Below are positions 35,229 through 43,760 of a stretch of DNA of 64,000 bases, one piece after another. The DNA is from Nostoc sp. FACHB-110. Its GTDB lineage: Bacteria > Cyanobacteriota > Cyanobacteriia > Cyanobacteriales > Nostocaceae. The DNA is taken from contig NZ_JACJRU010000005.1 of assembly GCF_014697425.1 (NCBI RefSeq), positions 172,086 to 236,085 of the forward strand, written 5' to 3'. Each line of letters starts with the position of its first letter. Within the stretch, counting starts at the first letter, position 1. The translations under genes were made by a program, and so were the position numbers. The notes under the pieces were generated by a model. The model did no database searches and was not told the origin of the DNA. It worked only from the letters and a program-made list of their open reading frames with translations.

Positions 35229-35550
35229 TGGTGGCGGGAAGTGGATTTGAACCACTGACCTTCGGGTTATGCTTACCAACTACAGTTTTCACTGCCTGGA
35301 TTAACCAGTTTGTGGTCTGGACTGTCCCTTCACCCTCAGCTTTTTTTGTTAGGGTGCCTGCCTTCCAGTCTCTACACCTTCTCCATTTCTGGAGCTTGGT
35401 TCGGGATTACCGCGCTAATGGCTTCCCCGAGTTTGACAGGTAAACGCACATGAGTTTCTTCATGTACCGCCCACTACAAAGCTAACTTTTAAGCGTTTAG
35501 TTATCTTTGTTAGTTGAGCCCGACGAGCTACCAGGCTGCTCTATCCCGCG
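35229..35550 (-). tRNA. Initiator tRNA-fMet(CAU), split by a group I intron
   Basis: Exon 1 is 35550-35517 (34 nt, from CGCGGGATAGAGCAGCCTGG to ...TCGGGCT). Exon 2 is 35271-35229 (43 nt, from CATAACCCGAAGG to the encoded CCA). Joined, they give a 77-nt tRNA with a CAU anticodon, an acceptor stem with positions 1 and 72 unpaired (C against C), and three G-C pairs (TCGGG/CCCGA) in the anticodon stem, all marks of an initiator. T-arm: GTGG/CCAC with loop TTCAAAT. The break is between U33 and C34. This is the known insertion place of the cyanobacterial tRNA-fMet intron. Confidence 0.95.
35272..35516 (-). ncRNA. Group I intron in tRNA-fMet, 245 nt, no ORF
   Basis: The interruption starts after the exon U and ends with G (complement of 35272), as group I splice sites require. 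Core pieces can be read on the RNA strand: GGTAATCCCGAACCAAGC (P4/Q-like), GTAGAGACTGGAAGG (R-like) and AAGGGACAGTCCAG (S-like). GACTG (35366-35370) pairs with CAGTC (35320-35324) as P7. I could not settle P1 by eye. The length suits a minimal ribozyme, with no room for a protein. Open frames drawn across it are artefacts. Confidence 0.88.
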
Positions 35551-35596
35551 TCGCTCTCGACTTTTACAGTATAACCCAAAGTCTAGAGTTTGGCAA

Positions 35597-36550
35597 CTAC
35601 AAAAGCGATAATTCTCCCACAACCTCTAAACGCTTGTATTTGCCGAAGGTCATAAACTTTTCTGCGAGGGTTTCTGCGGCACTAGGGCTAATCCAACCCA
35701 TCTGTTGCAATAAGTGGATAGCTACGGCGTATTTGGCGCGTTTTGCCCCATCTACAACTTTAATCGCTAATCCCATACCTTCGCCCAGTCTGCCAATGCA
35801 CTGTACGCCTTCTGCACCAGCTTTACTAACTACTTCCCCAGGAGCCAAACGCATCAATTCTGTATCAAATTCTCCGTCTCCAGCGACTAAGGCGGGATGA
35901 TGAGTCATTGCTCGCACAATGCGCTCCATATCTAAATTGCTGCTGGCTGCTAGTAGGGCATATAAAGATGCCATTTGCCCAAGTTGCATTAGATAAGTTG
36001 GTGCGCCGCAGTCATCGTGTGCGCTGATAAATTCTTCAGCAGGCATTCGCAACAAATCTGCAACTTTGCCCAAAATTAGCTGCTGAATCGGGTGCTTCCG
36101 GTCTAAGTAGTTATTTAAGGGCCAATGGCGTTGCTGACAAACAGCTAACATCCCGGCGTGTTTACCAGAACAGTTGTATTCTAATGGGCTGCGTTTGCCT
36201 TCGGAAATAGGACATTGTAGAGCTGTTGGGTCGACATCAGCACGCCAAAGGATGTTAAATACCTGTCTGACTTGCTCTATTTTGCCTTTATGAGAGCTTG
36301 TAATAATTGCTAAATCGCGATCGCTTAAATCGTAGCGCTCTAGTGTTCCAGTGGTGGTAACAGCTAGTGCTTGAAACGGTTTGAGTGCTGAACGGACGAA
36401 TGTAGCAGTTTCCGCGTTACCAGCAACGGACAACACCCGTCCACGATCATCGCATACAGCTGCTTGAACTATATGCCGCGATTCAATGATGCCTTCTCGC
36501 AGTAGACGGACTTCTAAAACTGTAGCTTGAGTGCGTTTTCCCATTGTCAT
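35597..36550 (-). CDS. L-asparaginase, type II/thermolabile (PF06089) family
   Basis: The 317-residue protein matches the AnsA-like family first known from Rhizobium, unrelated to E. coli asparaginases. Key stretches: ATFVRSALKPFQALAV, AIITSSHKGKIEQVRQVF, PLEYNCSGKHAGMLAVCQQR (with the Ser/Lys pair of the active centre) and FISAHDDCGAPTYLMQLGQM. The end has DGEFDTELMRLAPGEVVSKA and GLGLAIKV-like GMGLAIKVVDGAKRAKY. It hydrolyses asparagine to aspartate and ammonia. It lies directly upstream of the tRNA-fMet on the same strand. Confidence 0.85.
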   Translation of the reverse strand: MTMGKRTQATVLEVRLLREGIIESRHIVQAAVCDDRGRVLSVAGNAETATFVRSALKPFQALAVTTTGTLERYDLSDRDLAIITSSHKGKIEQVRQVFNILWRADVDPTALQCPISEGKRSPLEYNCSGKHAGMLAVCQQRHWPLNNYLDRKHPIQQLILGKVADLLRMPAEEFISAHDDCGAPTYLMQLGQMASLYALLAASSNLDMERIVRAMTHHPALVAGDGEFDTELMRLAPGEVVSKAGAEGVQCIGRLGEGMGLAIKVVDGAKRAKYAVAIHLLQQMGWISPSAAETLAEKFMTFGKYKRLEVVGELSLL

Positions 36551-36585
36551 GGGTTAAAATATATCTCTTTTTTATTATTTGCCCT

Positions 36586-36640
36586 TAGTCATTAATCATT
36601 GTTCATTATGTTTTCACTCATAACCAATGACTAATGACTA
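36586..36640 (-). repeat. TAGTCATTA...TAATGACTA inverted repeat
   Basis: A 9-bp perfect inverted repeat (36586-36594 with 36632-36640) with extra AATCATT and CAATGAC words inside lies between the asparaginase and DUF1230 genes. It is made of the same TAGTCATT word as the ribosomal spacers and the recO-deoC spacer. Confidence 0.55.
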
Positions 36641-36647
36641 GTGACGT

Positions 36648-37148
36648 TTACGACAAATGCCAAACTATAGTACCAATTACGTACATTCCCGCCAACCCAG
36701 CAAACGTAAATTGTAACCGTTGGATAATTGGCTTAATTTCATAGGTTACAATTAGGCGATCGCGTGTGAGAACTTCCTGCGGCTTGATCCAGGTTTGACC
36801 ATCATACCAGCCTGACTCTTCATAAAATACAGTTGTGCTGTAAAGGCGATCGCGGACATAAAGCCAACCTAAATACATCCGTACTAATACGAAAATTACA
36901 CCTAGGCTGGCTCCTGCGGCTCCGCACAGCAAAAAATGGACAGTATGTTTTAGAGGTGGAAAGCTGGCTGCGGCTACTGGCCCTGATACTAGCCACGAAA
37001 AACCCCAAACCCAAGCTATGTTTGTGATATATTCCCGCCAAATTAAGGTGCAATCACGAAACAGCCAAGAAGTTTTTAATTCTTCGTACTCATTAAGTGG
37101 TTGTTGGTCTGTTGGAACTGGGCAGTTTGACACCGAAGACCTCATCAT
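36648..37148 (-). CDS. DUF1230 (Ycf36/CGLD27) membrane protein
   Basis: The 166-residue protein matches the DUF1230 family, encoded as ycf36 in red algal plastids and CGLD27 in green lineages. The N-terminus has [20 protein letters not shown], then two hydrophobic segments (about 45-65 and 70-92). The conserved [20 protein letters not shown] and [20 protein letters not shown] follow, and a final helix ends the protein. The role is undefined; the CGLD27 name comes from conservation in green organisms and diatoms. Its ATG overlaps the rsfS stop (ATGA), so the two are coupled. Confidence 0.85.
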   Translation of the reverse strand: MMRSSVSNCPVPTDQQPLNEYEELKTSWLFRDCTLIWREYITNIAWVWGFSWLVSGPVAAASFPPLKHTVHFLLCGAAGASLGVIFVLVRMYLGWLYVRDRLYSTTVFYEESGWYDGQTWIKPQEVLTRDRLIVTYEIKPIIQRLQFTFAGLAGMYVIGTIVWHLS

Positions 37149-37606
37149 GTTGGCTTACCCCCACCATCATCTGCTTCTGGAACAGCAATACGTTCTGCAT
37201 GAACCCAGAACGCTTCTAAATTATAAAACTCTCGTTCCTTTGGCATCATGATGTGAACAATCACATCACCGTAATCTTGCAGCACCCAACTTCCTTCGGC
37301 TTTGCCTTCTGTTCGCAAGGGACGACGATGCCATTCAGTGTCTACTTTATCTTCTATTGCATCAGCGATCGCCCTGACTTGCACTTTCGAGTAGCCCGTC
37401 ATCATCACAAAATAATCTGCCAGGTAAGATACATCTGCCACCCTCAGTACCAAAATATCCCCTGCTTTACGGTCTGATGCTGCTTCGGCGACAGTTATAG
37501 CTAATTGTCCACTCAAATCTTCTATGCCTGCCTCTCGGCTTTTGAGTGAGATGTTCTTTTCTGACACAGATTTTAATGGGAAATTTCCTTGGATATAATC
37601 AGACAT
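37145..37606 (-). CDS. rsfS: Ribosomal silencing factor RsfS
   Basis: RsfS binds L14 (rplN is at 7091-7459) and blocks subunit joining when nutrients are low. The 153-residue product has a 30-residue variable N-terminus, then [40 protein letters not shown] and the C-terminal [20 protein letters not shown], diagnostic of the DUF143 fold. It is the first gene of a two-gene unit with the DUF1230 protein. An AT-rich gap of 367 bp lies upstream. Confidence 0.94.
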   Translation of the reverse strand: MSDYIQGNFPLKSVSEKNISLKSREAGIEDLSGQLAITVAEAASDRKAGDILVLRVADVSYLADYFVMMTGYSKVQVRAIADAIEDKVDTEWHRRPLRTEGKAEGSWVLQDYGDVIVHIMMPKEREFYNLEAFWVHAERIAVPEADDGGGKPT

Positions 37607-37973
37607 TCAACCTCAGGTGCTTGATCCCTTTTATTTTACAATTCTCACAAACAACAATTGAACGACAACTGTTTTTTTGAATACTAACAAAAAAACGTAT
37701 GTTTATGGAGTTGCCGAACCATTACCTATGTGAATAGCAATTAAAATCAGACTAAATAGGTACTCACTGAGGTATCGATATCAATCAAGCAGTAAACTTT
37801 TCCCAAGAATTGTAGCGAATAATTTACCAATTAAAATCTGAAAATGTTTAATACTCTATCTTATGCCAAAATGCGCTTGAATCATAGATAAAACTGAAAA
37901 ACTGCTGGAAAGATCAGTTTTAATTCAAGCGCATAATGATTATTAGCTTTTCCAGGATACCGTGTAATTTAAA
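37607..37973. other. 367-bp gap between rsfS and a glycosyltransferase gene
   Basis: No gene is seen. The right part (near 37607-37680) should carry the rsfS promoter on the minus strand. The left part holds the large hairpin described at 37871-37934. No tRNA-like or ORF signal is visible in the rest. Confidence 0.5.
37871..37934 (-). terminator. Large two-part hairpin after the glycosyltransferase gene
   Basis: A perfect 12-bp outer repeat, ATGCGCTTGAAT (37871-37882) with ATTCAAGCGCAT (37923-37934), encloses a perfect 9-bp inner repeat TAAAACTGA (37889-37897) with TCAGTTTTA (37914-37922). A 6-nt bulge lies on one side. Read on the minus strand it follows the stop at 37974 by 39 nt and leads into TTTTGGC, so it can act as a terminator. 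The size and two-part design are unusual for a plain terminator. Confidence 0.55.
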
Positions 37974-39245
37974 TCACACTTCTTGCTTTGTAACTACTTT
38001 AGTTTCAACTATTTGACGAGCGGCACTCACTGATTCAAATAAAGTTTCGTAGTGATTTAAGGCTTGGTCAAAAGCATATTGCTCTGTAGCATATTGACGG
38101 CTGTTGTAACCAAGAGTTTTGACTTTTTCTGGGTGTTTGTAAAGTTCTAAAATAGCTGCTGCCAAAGCTTGGGCATCTTCTGGAGGAACAATCACTCCGC
38201 CACCGCTTTGTCTGATGGCTCTTGCTGCTGTACCATTTTCAGGCACAGATGCCACTAATGCCCTACCACTAGCCAGCAAAACTTGGATTTTTGACGGCAT
38301 ATTGAAAGAGATCACATTCTTTTTCTGCACGACTAAACCCACATCAGCGGCTGCCAACATTTGTGGTAGATGTTCGCGCGGTTGAAATGGTAGTAACAGC
38401 ACATTATCAGCACCGCATTCTAAACAATATTGCTGCAATCTTTGTAAACCCTTAGCTTCACCAACAATTACAAAAGCAATGTCTGGGATATCACGTAACG
38501 TAGCAGCAGCTTGAATGACAGTTTCTAAGCCTTGAGTCAGGGCAATGTTACCGGAATACTGGACTACAAACTTGCCGTTAAGGTTATGTGCTTCACGGAA
38601 AGGGTTGTTTTCTTTCGGTAAAGGGCGAATGAAATTCACATCAACCCAGTTAGGGATTTGCTCGATTTTCTCTGCTTCTACGCCCTTAGACAGCAAATTT
38701 TCGACAAACCCATCGGCGATAACGCTAATTTTTGCGGCGGAATGGTAAGCAAATTTTTCTAATGCAGCAAATACTTTAATCAGGAATTTATTTTTTAGTA
38801 GACCGACATGAACGGCTGCTTCGGGCAGAATATCTTGAAGATTGAGGACTACAGGACAAGCGCGTAGCCATCCCAGCAAAGCAGCAGGAACGCACACAGG
38901 TAATGATGGTGATGTTGAGAGAATGACATCTGGTCGCCAACCAAGTAATGCAGGTAAAAAACTTGTCACTACAAAACTGGCATCAAGCATGATCCGATCT
39001 AACAAATTTGGTTGTGGACGAATCCAAACATAACTGCGTTGGATTTGTACACCATTTTTATACTCATTAAGATAAAATTTGCCCCGATAAGCTTCATATA
39101 TTTGGCGTTCGGGATAGTTTGGCATAGCAGTAACGACCCTTACTTCATGCCCTCTTTTGACCAGACCTTCTGCTAATTCCGTCATCAATGGAGCAATACC
39201 AATTGGTTCTGGATAGTAGTTGTAAGAATAAATCAGTATTCGCAT
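37974..39245 (-). CDS. Glycosyltransferase family 4, WbuB-like
   Basis: The 423-residue GT-B protein begins RILIYSYNYYPEPIGIAPLM, the start typical of WbuB/WcaI-type colanic-acid and O-antigen transferases. It has AMPNYPERQIYEAYRGKF, QDILPEAAVHVGLL, the GT4 site VVQYSGNIALTQGLETVIQA and FNMPSKIQVLLASGRALVAS. It probably adds a sugar to a surface polysaccharide or lipid precursor. No polysaccharide cluster adjoins it, though a sugar-phosphate transferase fusion lies at 49254. Confidence 0.8.
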   Translation of the reverse strand: MRILIYSYNYYPEPIGIAPLMTELAEGLVKRGHEVRVVTAMPNYPERQIYEAYRGKFYLNEYKNGVQIQRSYVWIRPQPNLLDRIMLDASFVVTSFLPALLGWRPDVILSTSPSLPVCVPAALLGWLRACPVVLNLQDILPEAAVHVGLLKNKFLIKVFAALEKFAYHSAAKISVIADGFVENLLSKGVEAEKIEQIPNWVDVNFIRPLPKENNPFREAHNLNGKFVVQYSGNIALTQGLETVIQAAATLRDIPDIAFVIVGEAKGLQRLQQYCLECGADNVLLLPFQPREHLPQMLAAADVGLVVQKKNVISFNMPSKIQVLLASGRALVASVPENGTAARAIRQSGGGVIVPPEDAQALAAAILELYKHPEKVKTLGYNSRQYATEQYAFDQALNHYETLFESVSAARQIVETKVVTKQEV

Positions 39246-39598
39246 AAGAAATCAGTTATAAGCCCTGGTTTTTGACATGAAGATAGGTTTTACATTTTGA
39301 TAAACCTAAGTTCAATTGTCTCTTCAGATTCTTTGTAAGTCAGTAGTTTTGGTTGAAGATTGAGTAAAATTTATTTTTAATTACTTAAATATTACTGAGA
39401 CAAAATTTTACTGAATCAAATCATAATTTGATGTGTAATTAAAAAATACAAGTCAGTATAAACTCGACTATTATTGATATCAGCAACTAGATATAGGAAT
39501 CCGGTTTAATTTCTGAATCTAGTTATGTAGTTAGGGAGTAGGGAATGGAGAGTAGGAAAGAATCTTGCTTAATCTGGGTGTACTGATTTTTTTATAAG
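39246..39598. other. 353-bp AT-rich gap
   Basis: It lies between the LysR stop and the glycosyltransferase start, both minus strand, so the latter's promoter should be near 39250-39330. A 10-bp inverted repeat AGTAAAATTT (39363-39372) with AAATTTTACT (39403-39412) spans 30 nt. The rest shows nothing I can name. Confidence 0.45.
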
Positions 39599-40486
39599 TT
39601 AACTACAAGCAATTTGAATAACTTGGAAAAATTTGTCCAGTACGGGTGTGATGTTGTCTGGCTGCCAAATTATAGCTGTTTCTATTAATGGTGTTACTTC
39701 TTCGATTGGCCGATAAACAACACCAGAGCGCTGGAGATTTTGTAATGAAGATGCAACAATAGCAATTCCCATTCCTGCCGATACTAACCCGATGATTGTT
39801 TGCATTTGAATGGCTTCTTGAGTGACTTTTGGGTTGAAATTAGCTATTTGGCAAAAAAGATTGAGAATTTGGTCATAAAGTCCCGGGCCCAAATGCCGAG
39901 GGAACATAATAAAGGATTCGTTAGCGAGCGATCGCACTGAGATACTTTGTTGTTTGGCTAAAGGATGTATTTCTGGTAAAGCTACGATTAAGGATGCTTG
40001 ATGAATGCATTCTTGCGAGAGTGTAGTGTCTTCTAAGGGTGGATGGGCAAAACCGATGTGAATGGAGCGATCTCGTAGTGCTTGTTCCTGCTGAGATGTA
40101 GTTAATTCCTGCAAAATTAACTCCACCTCGGGAAATTCTTCTCTAAATCGCCGCAAAATTACAGGTAGCACGTCATAAGTTACCAAACTCGTAAATCCGA
40201 TTCTTAGTTGTCCCCTTTCGCCTCGCCCTGTGCGTTGAGTTAATTCGATTGCTCGTTCTAATTGTGCCAATAGTTGATAAGCTTCTTGCAAAAATACCTG
40301 TCCAGCTTCTGTTAGTTGCACTTGACGCTTGGTTTTGCGCTGAAATAGTTCGACATCTAATTCTGCTTCTAACTGCTGAATTTGTTGGCTTAAAGGAGGT
40401 TGAGCGATATGCAGTCTTTCTGCGGCTTTACTGAAGTGCAGTTCCTCTGCTACAGCAATAAAGTAACGTAGATGTCGCAGTTCCAT
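39599..40486 (-). CDS. LysR-family transcriptional regulator
   Basis: The 295-residue protein has an N-terminal winged HTH (MELRHLRYFIAVAEELHFSK, then AAERLHIAQPPLSQQIQQLE), a linker helix, and an effector-binding domain starting at GQLRIGFTSLVTYDVLPVIL. It resembles the CatR/BenM branch by its N-terminal motif, but the inducer is unknown. It lies 134 bp downstream of the bgtA-like gene on the same strand, so it could be cotranscribed with or regulate the amino-acid transporter. That link is positional only. Confidence 0.88.
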   Translation of the reverse strand: MELRHLRYFIAVAEELHFSKAAERLHIAQPPLSQQIQQLEAELDVELFQRKTKRQVQLTEAGQVFLQEAYQLLAQLERAIELTQRTGRGERGQLRIGFTSLVTYDVLPVILRRFREEFPEVELILQELTTSQQEQALRDRSIHIGFAHPPLEDTTLSQECIHQASLIVALPEIHPLAKQQSISVRSLANESFIMFPRHLGPGLYDQILNLFCQIANFNPKVTQEAIQMQTIIGLVSAGMGIAIVASSLQNLQRSGVVYRPIEEVTPLIETAIIWQPDNITPVLDKFFQVIQIACS

Positions 40487-40620
40487 ATTTTTAATACTGA
40501 ATAAATATTAATTACCAATAAATATATATTTATAGTCTGAAAAATCCATAATTTTTTGCTTGACTCAGAAGAAGACACTTGCACGGGCGAGTTGGCACGT
40601 AAAGAAATAGAAACCTTGAT

Positions 40621-41373
40621 TTAGAGAATTTGAGATAAAAATTGGCGGGTTCTGTCTTCTTGCGGTTTAGTAAAAAAGATATCGGGTGTTGCTGATTCTA
40701 CGAGAGAACCGCTATCCATTAAAATTACTCGGTCAGCAACTTCACGGGCAAATCCGACTTCGTGGGTAACGACAACCATCGTCATACCATCACGCGCCAG
40801 ACTACGCATCACATCTAATACTTCGCGTACCATTTCTGGGTCTAAGGCTGAGGTGGGTTCGTCGAATAGCATAATTTTAGGTTGCATAGCTAAGGCACGC
40901 GCGATCGCTACTCGTTGTTGTTGTCCACCAGATAATTGTCCTGGATATTTCTGCGCCTGTTCTAATATTCCCACTCTTTCTAAAAGTTGTTTTGCTAATT
41001 CTTCTGCTTTAGCTTTTGACCAACGGCGTACCCAAATAGGAGCTAAGGTAATATTTTGGATGACAGTAAGATGAGGAAATAAATTAAATTGTTGAAAAAC
41101 CATCCCTACTTCTCGCCTAATTGCTTCAATATTTCGCAAGTCATGGCTGAGGGTAATGCCATCAATAATAATTTTTCCTTGTTGATATGCTTCTAAAGCA
41201 TTAAATGTCCGGATAAAAGTTGATTTACCTGAGCCAGAAGGCCCCATTAACACTACTACTTCTCCACGATTAACTGTTAAACTCACACCTTTAAGAACAT
41301 GGAATTTTCCGTACCATTTATGCACATTTTCAGCAATAATTATTTGGCTTTTTTCTTTTGTCACTGATTTCAA
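40621..41373 (-). CDS. bgtA: Amino-acid ABC transporter ATPase, BgtA-like
   Basis: The 250-residue ATPase has Walker [14 protein letters not shown]-loop [12 protein letters not shown], signature [15 protein letters not shown] and Walker [16 protein letters not shown], and belongs to the polar amino-acid (GlnQ/AapP) group. The order binding protein, two permeases, ATPase matches natF-natG-natH-bgtA of Anabaena PCC 7120, where BgtA also serves the basic amino-acid uptake system. The symbol rests on this order and on family resemblance. Confidence 0.85.
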   Translation of the reverse strand: MKSVTKEKSQIIIAENVHKWYGKFHVLKGVSLTVNRGEVVVLMGPSGSGKSTFIRTFNALEAYQQGKIIIDGITLSHDLRNIEAIRREVGMVFQQFNLFPHLTVIQNITLAPIWVRRWSKAKAEELAKQLLERVGILEQAQKYPGQLSGGQQQRVAIARALAMQPKIMLFDEPTSALDPEMVREVLDVMRSLARDGMTMVVVTHEVGFAREVADRVILMDSGSLVESATPDIFFTKPQEDRTRQFLSQIL

Positions 41374-41422
41374 CCTCAGAATAATAAATAATCACTATTG
41401 ACTATAGACAAATAACTATTAA

Positions 41423-42598
41423 CTAATTATTTAACTGCTTTTCTAAGCGTCGTGATGCTAATGACATTGAATAACAAAATAACCAATAAATTAATCCAAT
41501 AAATAAATACACTTCTGCGTAGCGGCCGAGAAATTGTGGTTGTGCCAAAATGGAACGGGCAATACCTGTTAATTCGACTAAACCGACTAAGGATAAAAGT
41601 GAAGTATCTTTAAATAATCCAATAAATTGACCAACAATTGCGGGAATAACTGCGCGTAAAGCTTGGGGCAGAACAATTAACAAAACTACTAAAGGTGCTT
41701 TTAAACCTAATGCTTTGGCAGCTTCAATTTGACCACGAGGAATTGATTGTAGCCCTCCACGGACGTTTTCTGCCATATAAGCTGCACTAAATAAAACTAA
41801 TCCAGCGATGCCTCTAATTACTCTATCTAAACGCCAATCTGTTGGTAAAAATAAAGGGAGCATTACTTGAGCAAGAAATAAAACTCCAATTAATGGTAAT
41901 CCTCTCACAATTTCTATATATAAAATAGAAACCCAACGGATTATCGGTAAATTACTAGTGCGTCCTAAAGCTAGTAAAACTCCTATGGGGAAAGAAAGGA
42001 CAATACTAACTACCGCCATCAGTAAAGTAAGTAATAAGCCATTCCATAAATTTGTCGGTACAGATTGTAAGCCAAATCCTCCACCAATTAGCCACAAAGT
42101 TATAAAAAAAGATAATAACCAAATGAGAGAAAGCCAAGAGGTGATTACATTATAAAATGTTTTACCTATCCAAAATCCGGCACATGAACTAACAGCAATT
42201 AGTATTAACCAATTGCGTGATGTTAAATCGAGTGGTAAAAGAATTAATAATAAGCTAGAAATAAAAGCAACAATAACAATTCTCAGTTTATTAAAACTTT
42301 GCTTGTGGTAGAAAATACCGATACTTGTAGCAGATAAAATAGCAGCGATCGCCAAGACAATCCAAGCTCGCCAATATAGCGTTTGCGGAAATCTACCAAC
42401 TAAAAATAAACGTAAATTTACTTTAATTACAGCCCATTGTGCTTGGGTGGTTGCCCAGGTTATGATTCCACGTAATGCCCAAAATATAAATACTCCACAA
42501 ATTATAGTTAATAAGCTGTTATACCAATTATTGAATAAATTTTTACGCAACCAAAAAATTTGTGAATTTGGTATTTGAGATTTGAGATTATTGTTCAT
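41423..42598 (-). CDS. natH: Amino-acid ABC permease, NatH-like
   Basis: The 391-residue membrane protein is of the AapM/NatH type: about eight hydrophobic segments with an unusually large N-terminal half. The C-terminal permease core contains the HisM-like loop LQSIPRGQIEAAKALGLKAP, in which the conserved EAA motif contacts the ATPase. Another marker is FPIGVLLALGRTSNLPIIRW. It pairs with the preceding NatG-like permease and lies 49 bp before the ATPase gene. It probably carries acidic and neutral polar amino acids, as in Anabaena. Confidence 0.85.
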   Translation of the reverse strand: MNNNLKSQIPNSQIFWLRKNLFNNWYNSLLTIICGVFIFWALRGIITWATTQAQWAVIKVNLRLFLVGRFPQTLYWRAWIVLAIAAILSATSIGIFYHKQSFNKLRIVIVAFISSLLLILLPLDLTSRNWLILIAVSSCAGFWIGKTFYNVITSWLSLIWLLSFFITLWLIGGGFGLQSVPTNLWNGLLLTLLMAVVSIVLSFPIGVLLALGRTSNLPIIRWVSILYIEIVRGLPLIGVLFLAQVMLPLFLPTDWRLDRVIRGIAGLVLFSAAYMAENVRGGLQSIPRGQIEAAKALGLKAPLVVLLIVLPQALRAVIPAIVGQFIGLFKDTSLLSLVGLVELTGIARSILAQPQFLGRYAEVYLFIGLIYWLFCYSMSLASRRLEKQLNN

Positions 42599-42615
42599 AT
42601 TATTGATATCAGAAG

Positions 42616-43542
42616 CTATCTTTCTTGAATCTGCACGGTACGATTGAGCAAATTCATAATCATAGAGATAGTTAAGCTTAAGGTGAGATAGGTGAGCATA
42701 AGTAGTAACATTACTTCTACGGCTCTCCCTGTTTGATTAAAGGTGGTAGAAGCAACAAAATAAATATCTGGATAACCTATAGCGATCGCTAAACTAGAAT
42801 TTTTGGTCAAATTAAGATATTGGCTGGTTAGCGGTGGAATTATTACCCGCAAAGCTTGGGGAAAAACCACCAATCGCATAACTAAGCCTGGTTTTAAGCC
42901 AAGCGATCGTGCCGCTTCCCATTGTCCTTTAGGTACTGATTGAATCCCACCTCGAACAATTTCTGCAATAAACGCACCTGTGTAAAAAATCAATCCCAAA
43001 AGTAAAGCTGAAAACTCTGGAGATAAATGAAACCAAGGCAAATCAATGCCATTTTTACTCAGGTTAATCAAACCCCAAAGAGAAATTTTGTTGTCTACAT
43101 TAGGAAAACTCAAAAATACAGCAAAGTACCAAAATAGCAATTGCAACAGTAAAGGTGTATTCCGAAAAATTTCTACATAAATTAAGCTGATATTCCGCAC
43201 TAACCAGTTATCAGATAAACGAGCAATTCCGGCAGTTATGCCGACAATTGTCGTGAAGAATATGCCAGCTATTGCCACACGTAAAGAATTGATTAAACCC
43301 ACCCACAAAGCACGCGTATATGTATCAGTTGCTTGATAAACAATTGGGGTTTCACCAATATCAAACGATGCTTGCTGTTTGAGAAAATCAAATCCGAATT
43401 TAATGCCTAATTGCTGTAAGTTACGGTTTAAGTTACTCCACAGTATAGTTACTAAAATTGCTACTAAAAATAGAGCAAGAAATTGAGCTATGATTTGCCA
43501 AAAACGATTATCACGCCAAATGGGGGGTTTATCATTAGTCAT
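42616..43542 (-). CDS. natG: Amino-acid ABC permease, NatG-like
   Basis: The 308-residue membrane protein is of the AapQ/NatG type. It starts with a cytosolic stretch (TNDKPPIWRDNRFWQI) and one helix, then the core with TTIVGITAGIARLSDNWLVR, VYVEIFRNTPLLLQL-like ISLIYVEIFRNTPLLLQLLF, and the EAA loop GGIQSVPKGQWEAARSLGLK. It is 17 bp before natH. A 214-bp repeat region separates it from natF, which may lower its expression relative to the binding protein. Confidence 0.85.
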   Translation of the reverse strand: MTNDKPPIWRDNRFWQIIAQFLALFLVAILVTILWSNLNRNLQQLGIKFGFDFLKQQASFDIGETPIVYQATDTYTRALWVGLINSLRVAIAGIFFTTIVGITAGIARLSDNWLVRNISLIYVEIFRNTPLLLQLLFWYFAVFLSFPNVDNKISLWGLINLSKNGIDLPWFHLSPEFSALLLGLIFYTGAFIAEIVRGGIQSVPKGQWEAARSLGLKPGLVMRLVVFPQALRVIIPPLTSQYLNLTKNSSLAIAIGYPDIYFVASTTFNQTGRAVEVMLLLMLTYLTLSLTISMIMNLLNRTVQIQER

Positions 43543-43760
43543 TAGTCAATGGTCAAAAATCAGAAGATAAATTTCAGACTTCACACTAGTACAACAAGGC
43601 AAAAGTAAAAAGGCAAAAGTAAAAAGAAAGAATTTGGAAGTACCCTAGCCTGCGGCAAGCTGCTACGCGTCTACACATTTCACACTTCACACTTCATACT
43701 TCACCCTTCACCCTTCACCCTTCACACTTCATACTTCACACTTCACCCTTCATACTTCAT
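43541..43760 (-). repeat. STRR block between natF and natG
   Basis: The core (about 43681-43760) is a run of heptamers CTTCACA, CTTCATA and CTTCACC, at least eleven copies, whose edge overlaps the natF stop codon (43757-43759). Left of it are a GCCTGCGGCAAGCTGCTACG insert-type word (43648-43667) and TAGTCATTAGTCAATGGTC close to the natG start (43541). This is the densest heptamer array of the window. Confidence 0.85.

Noticed and set aside
35156..35443. Plus-strand ORF of 95 codons across the tRNA-fMet region
   Set aside because: It lies antisense over the tRNA exon and group I intron; the sequence is explained by RNA structure and the frame has no protein family features.
43681..43760. Possible CRISPR array
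   Set aside because: The repeats are contiguous heptamers without unique spacers and without cas genes; they fit the STRR class.
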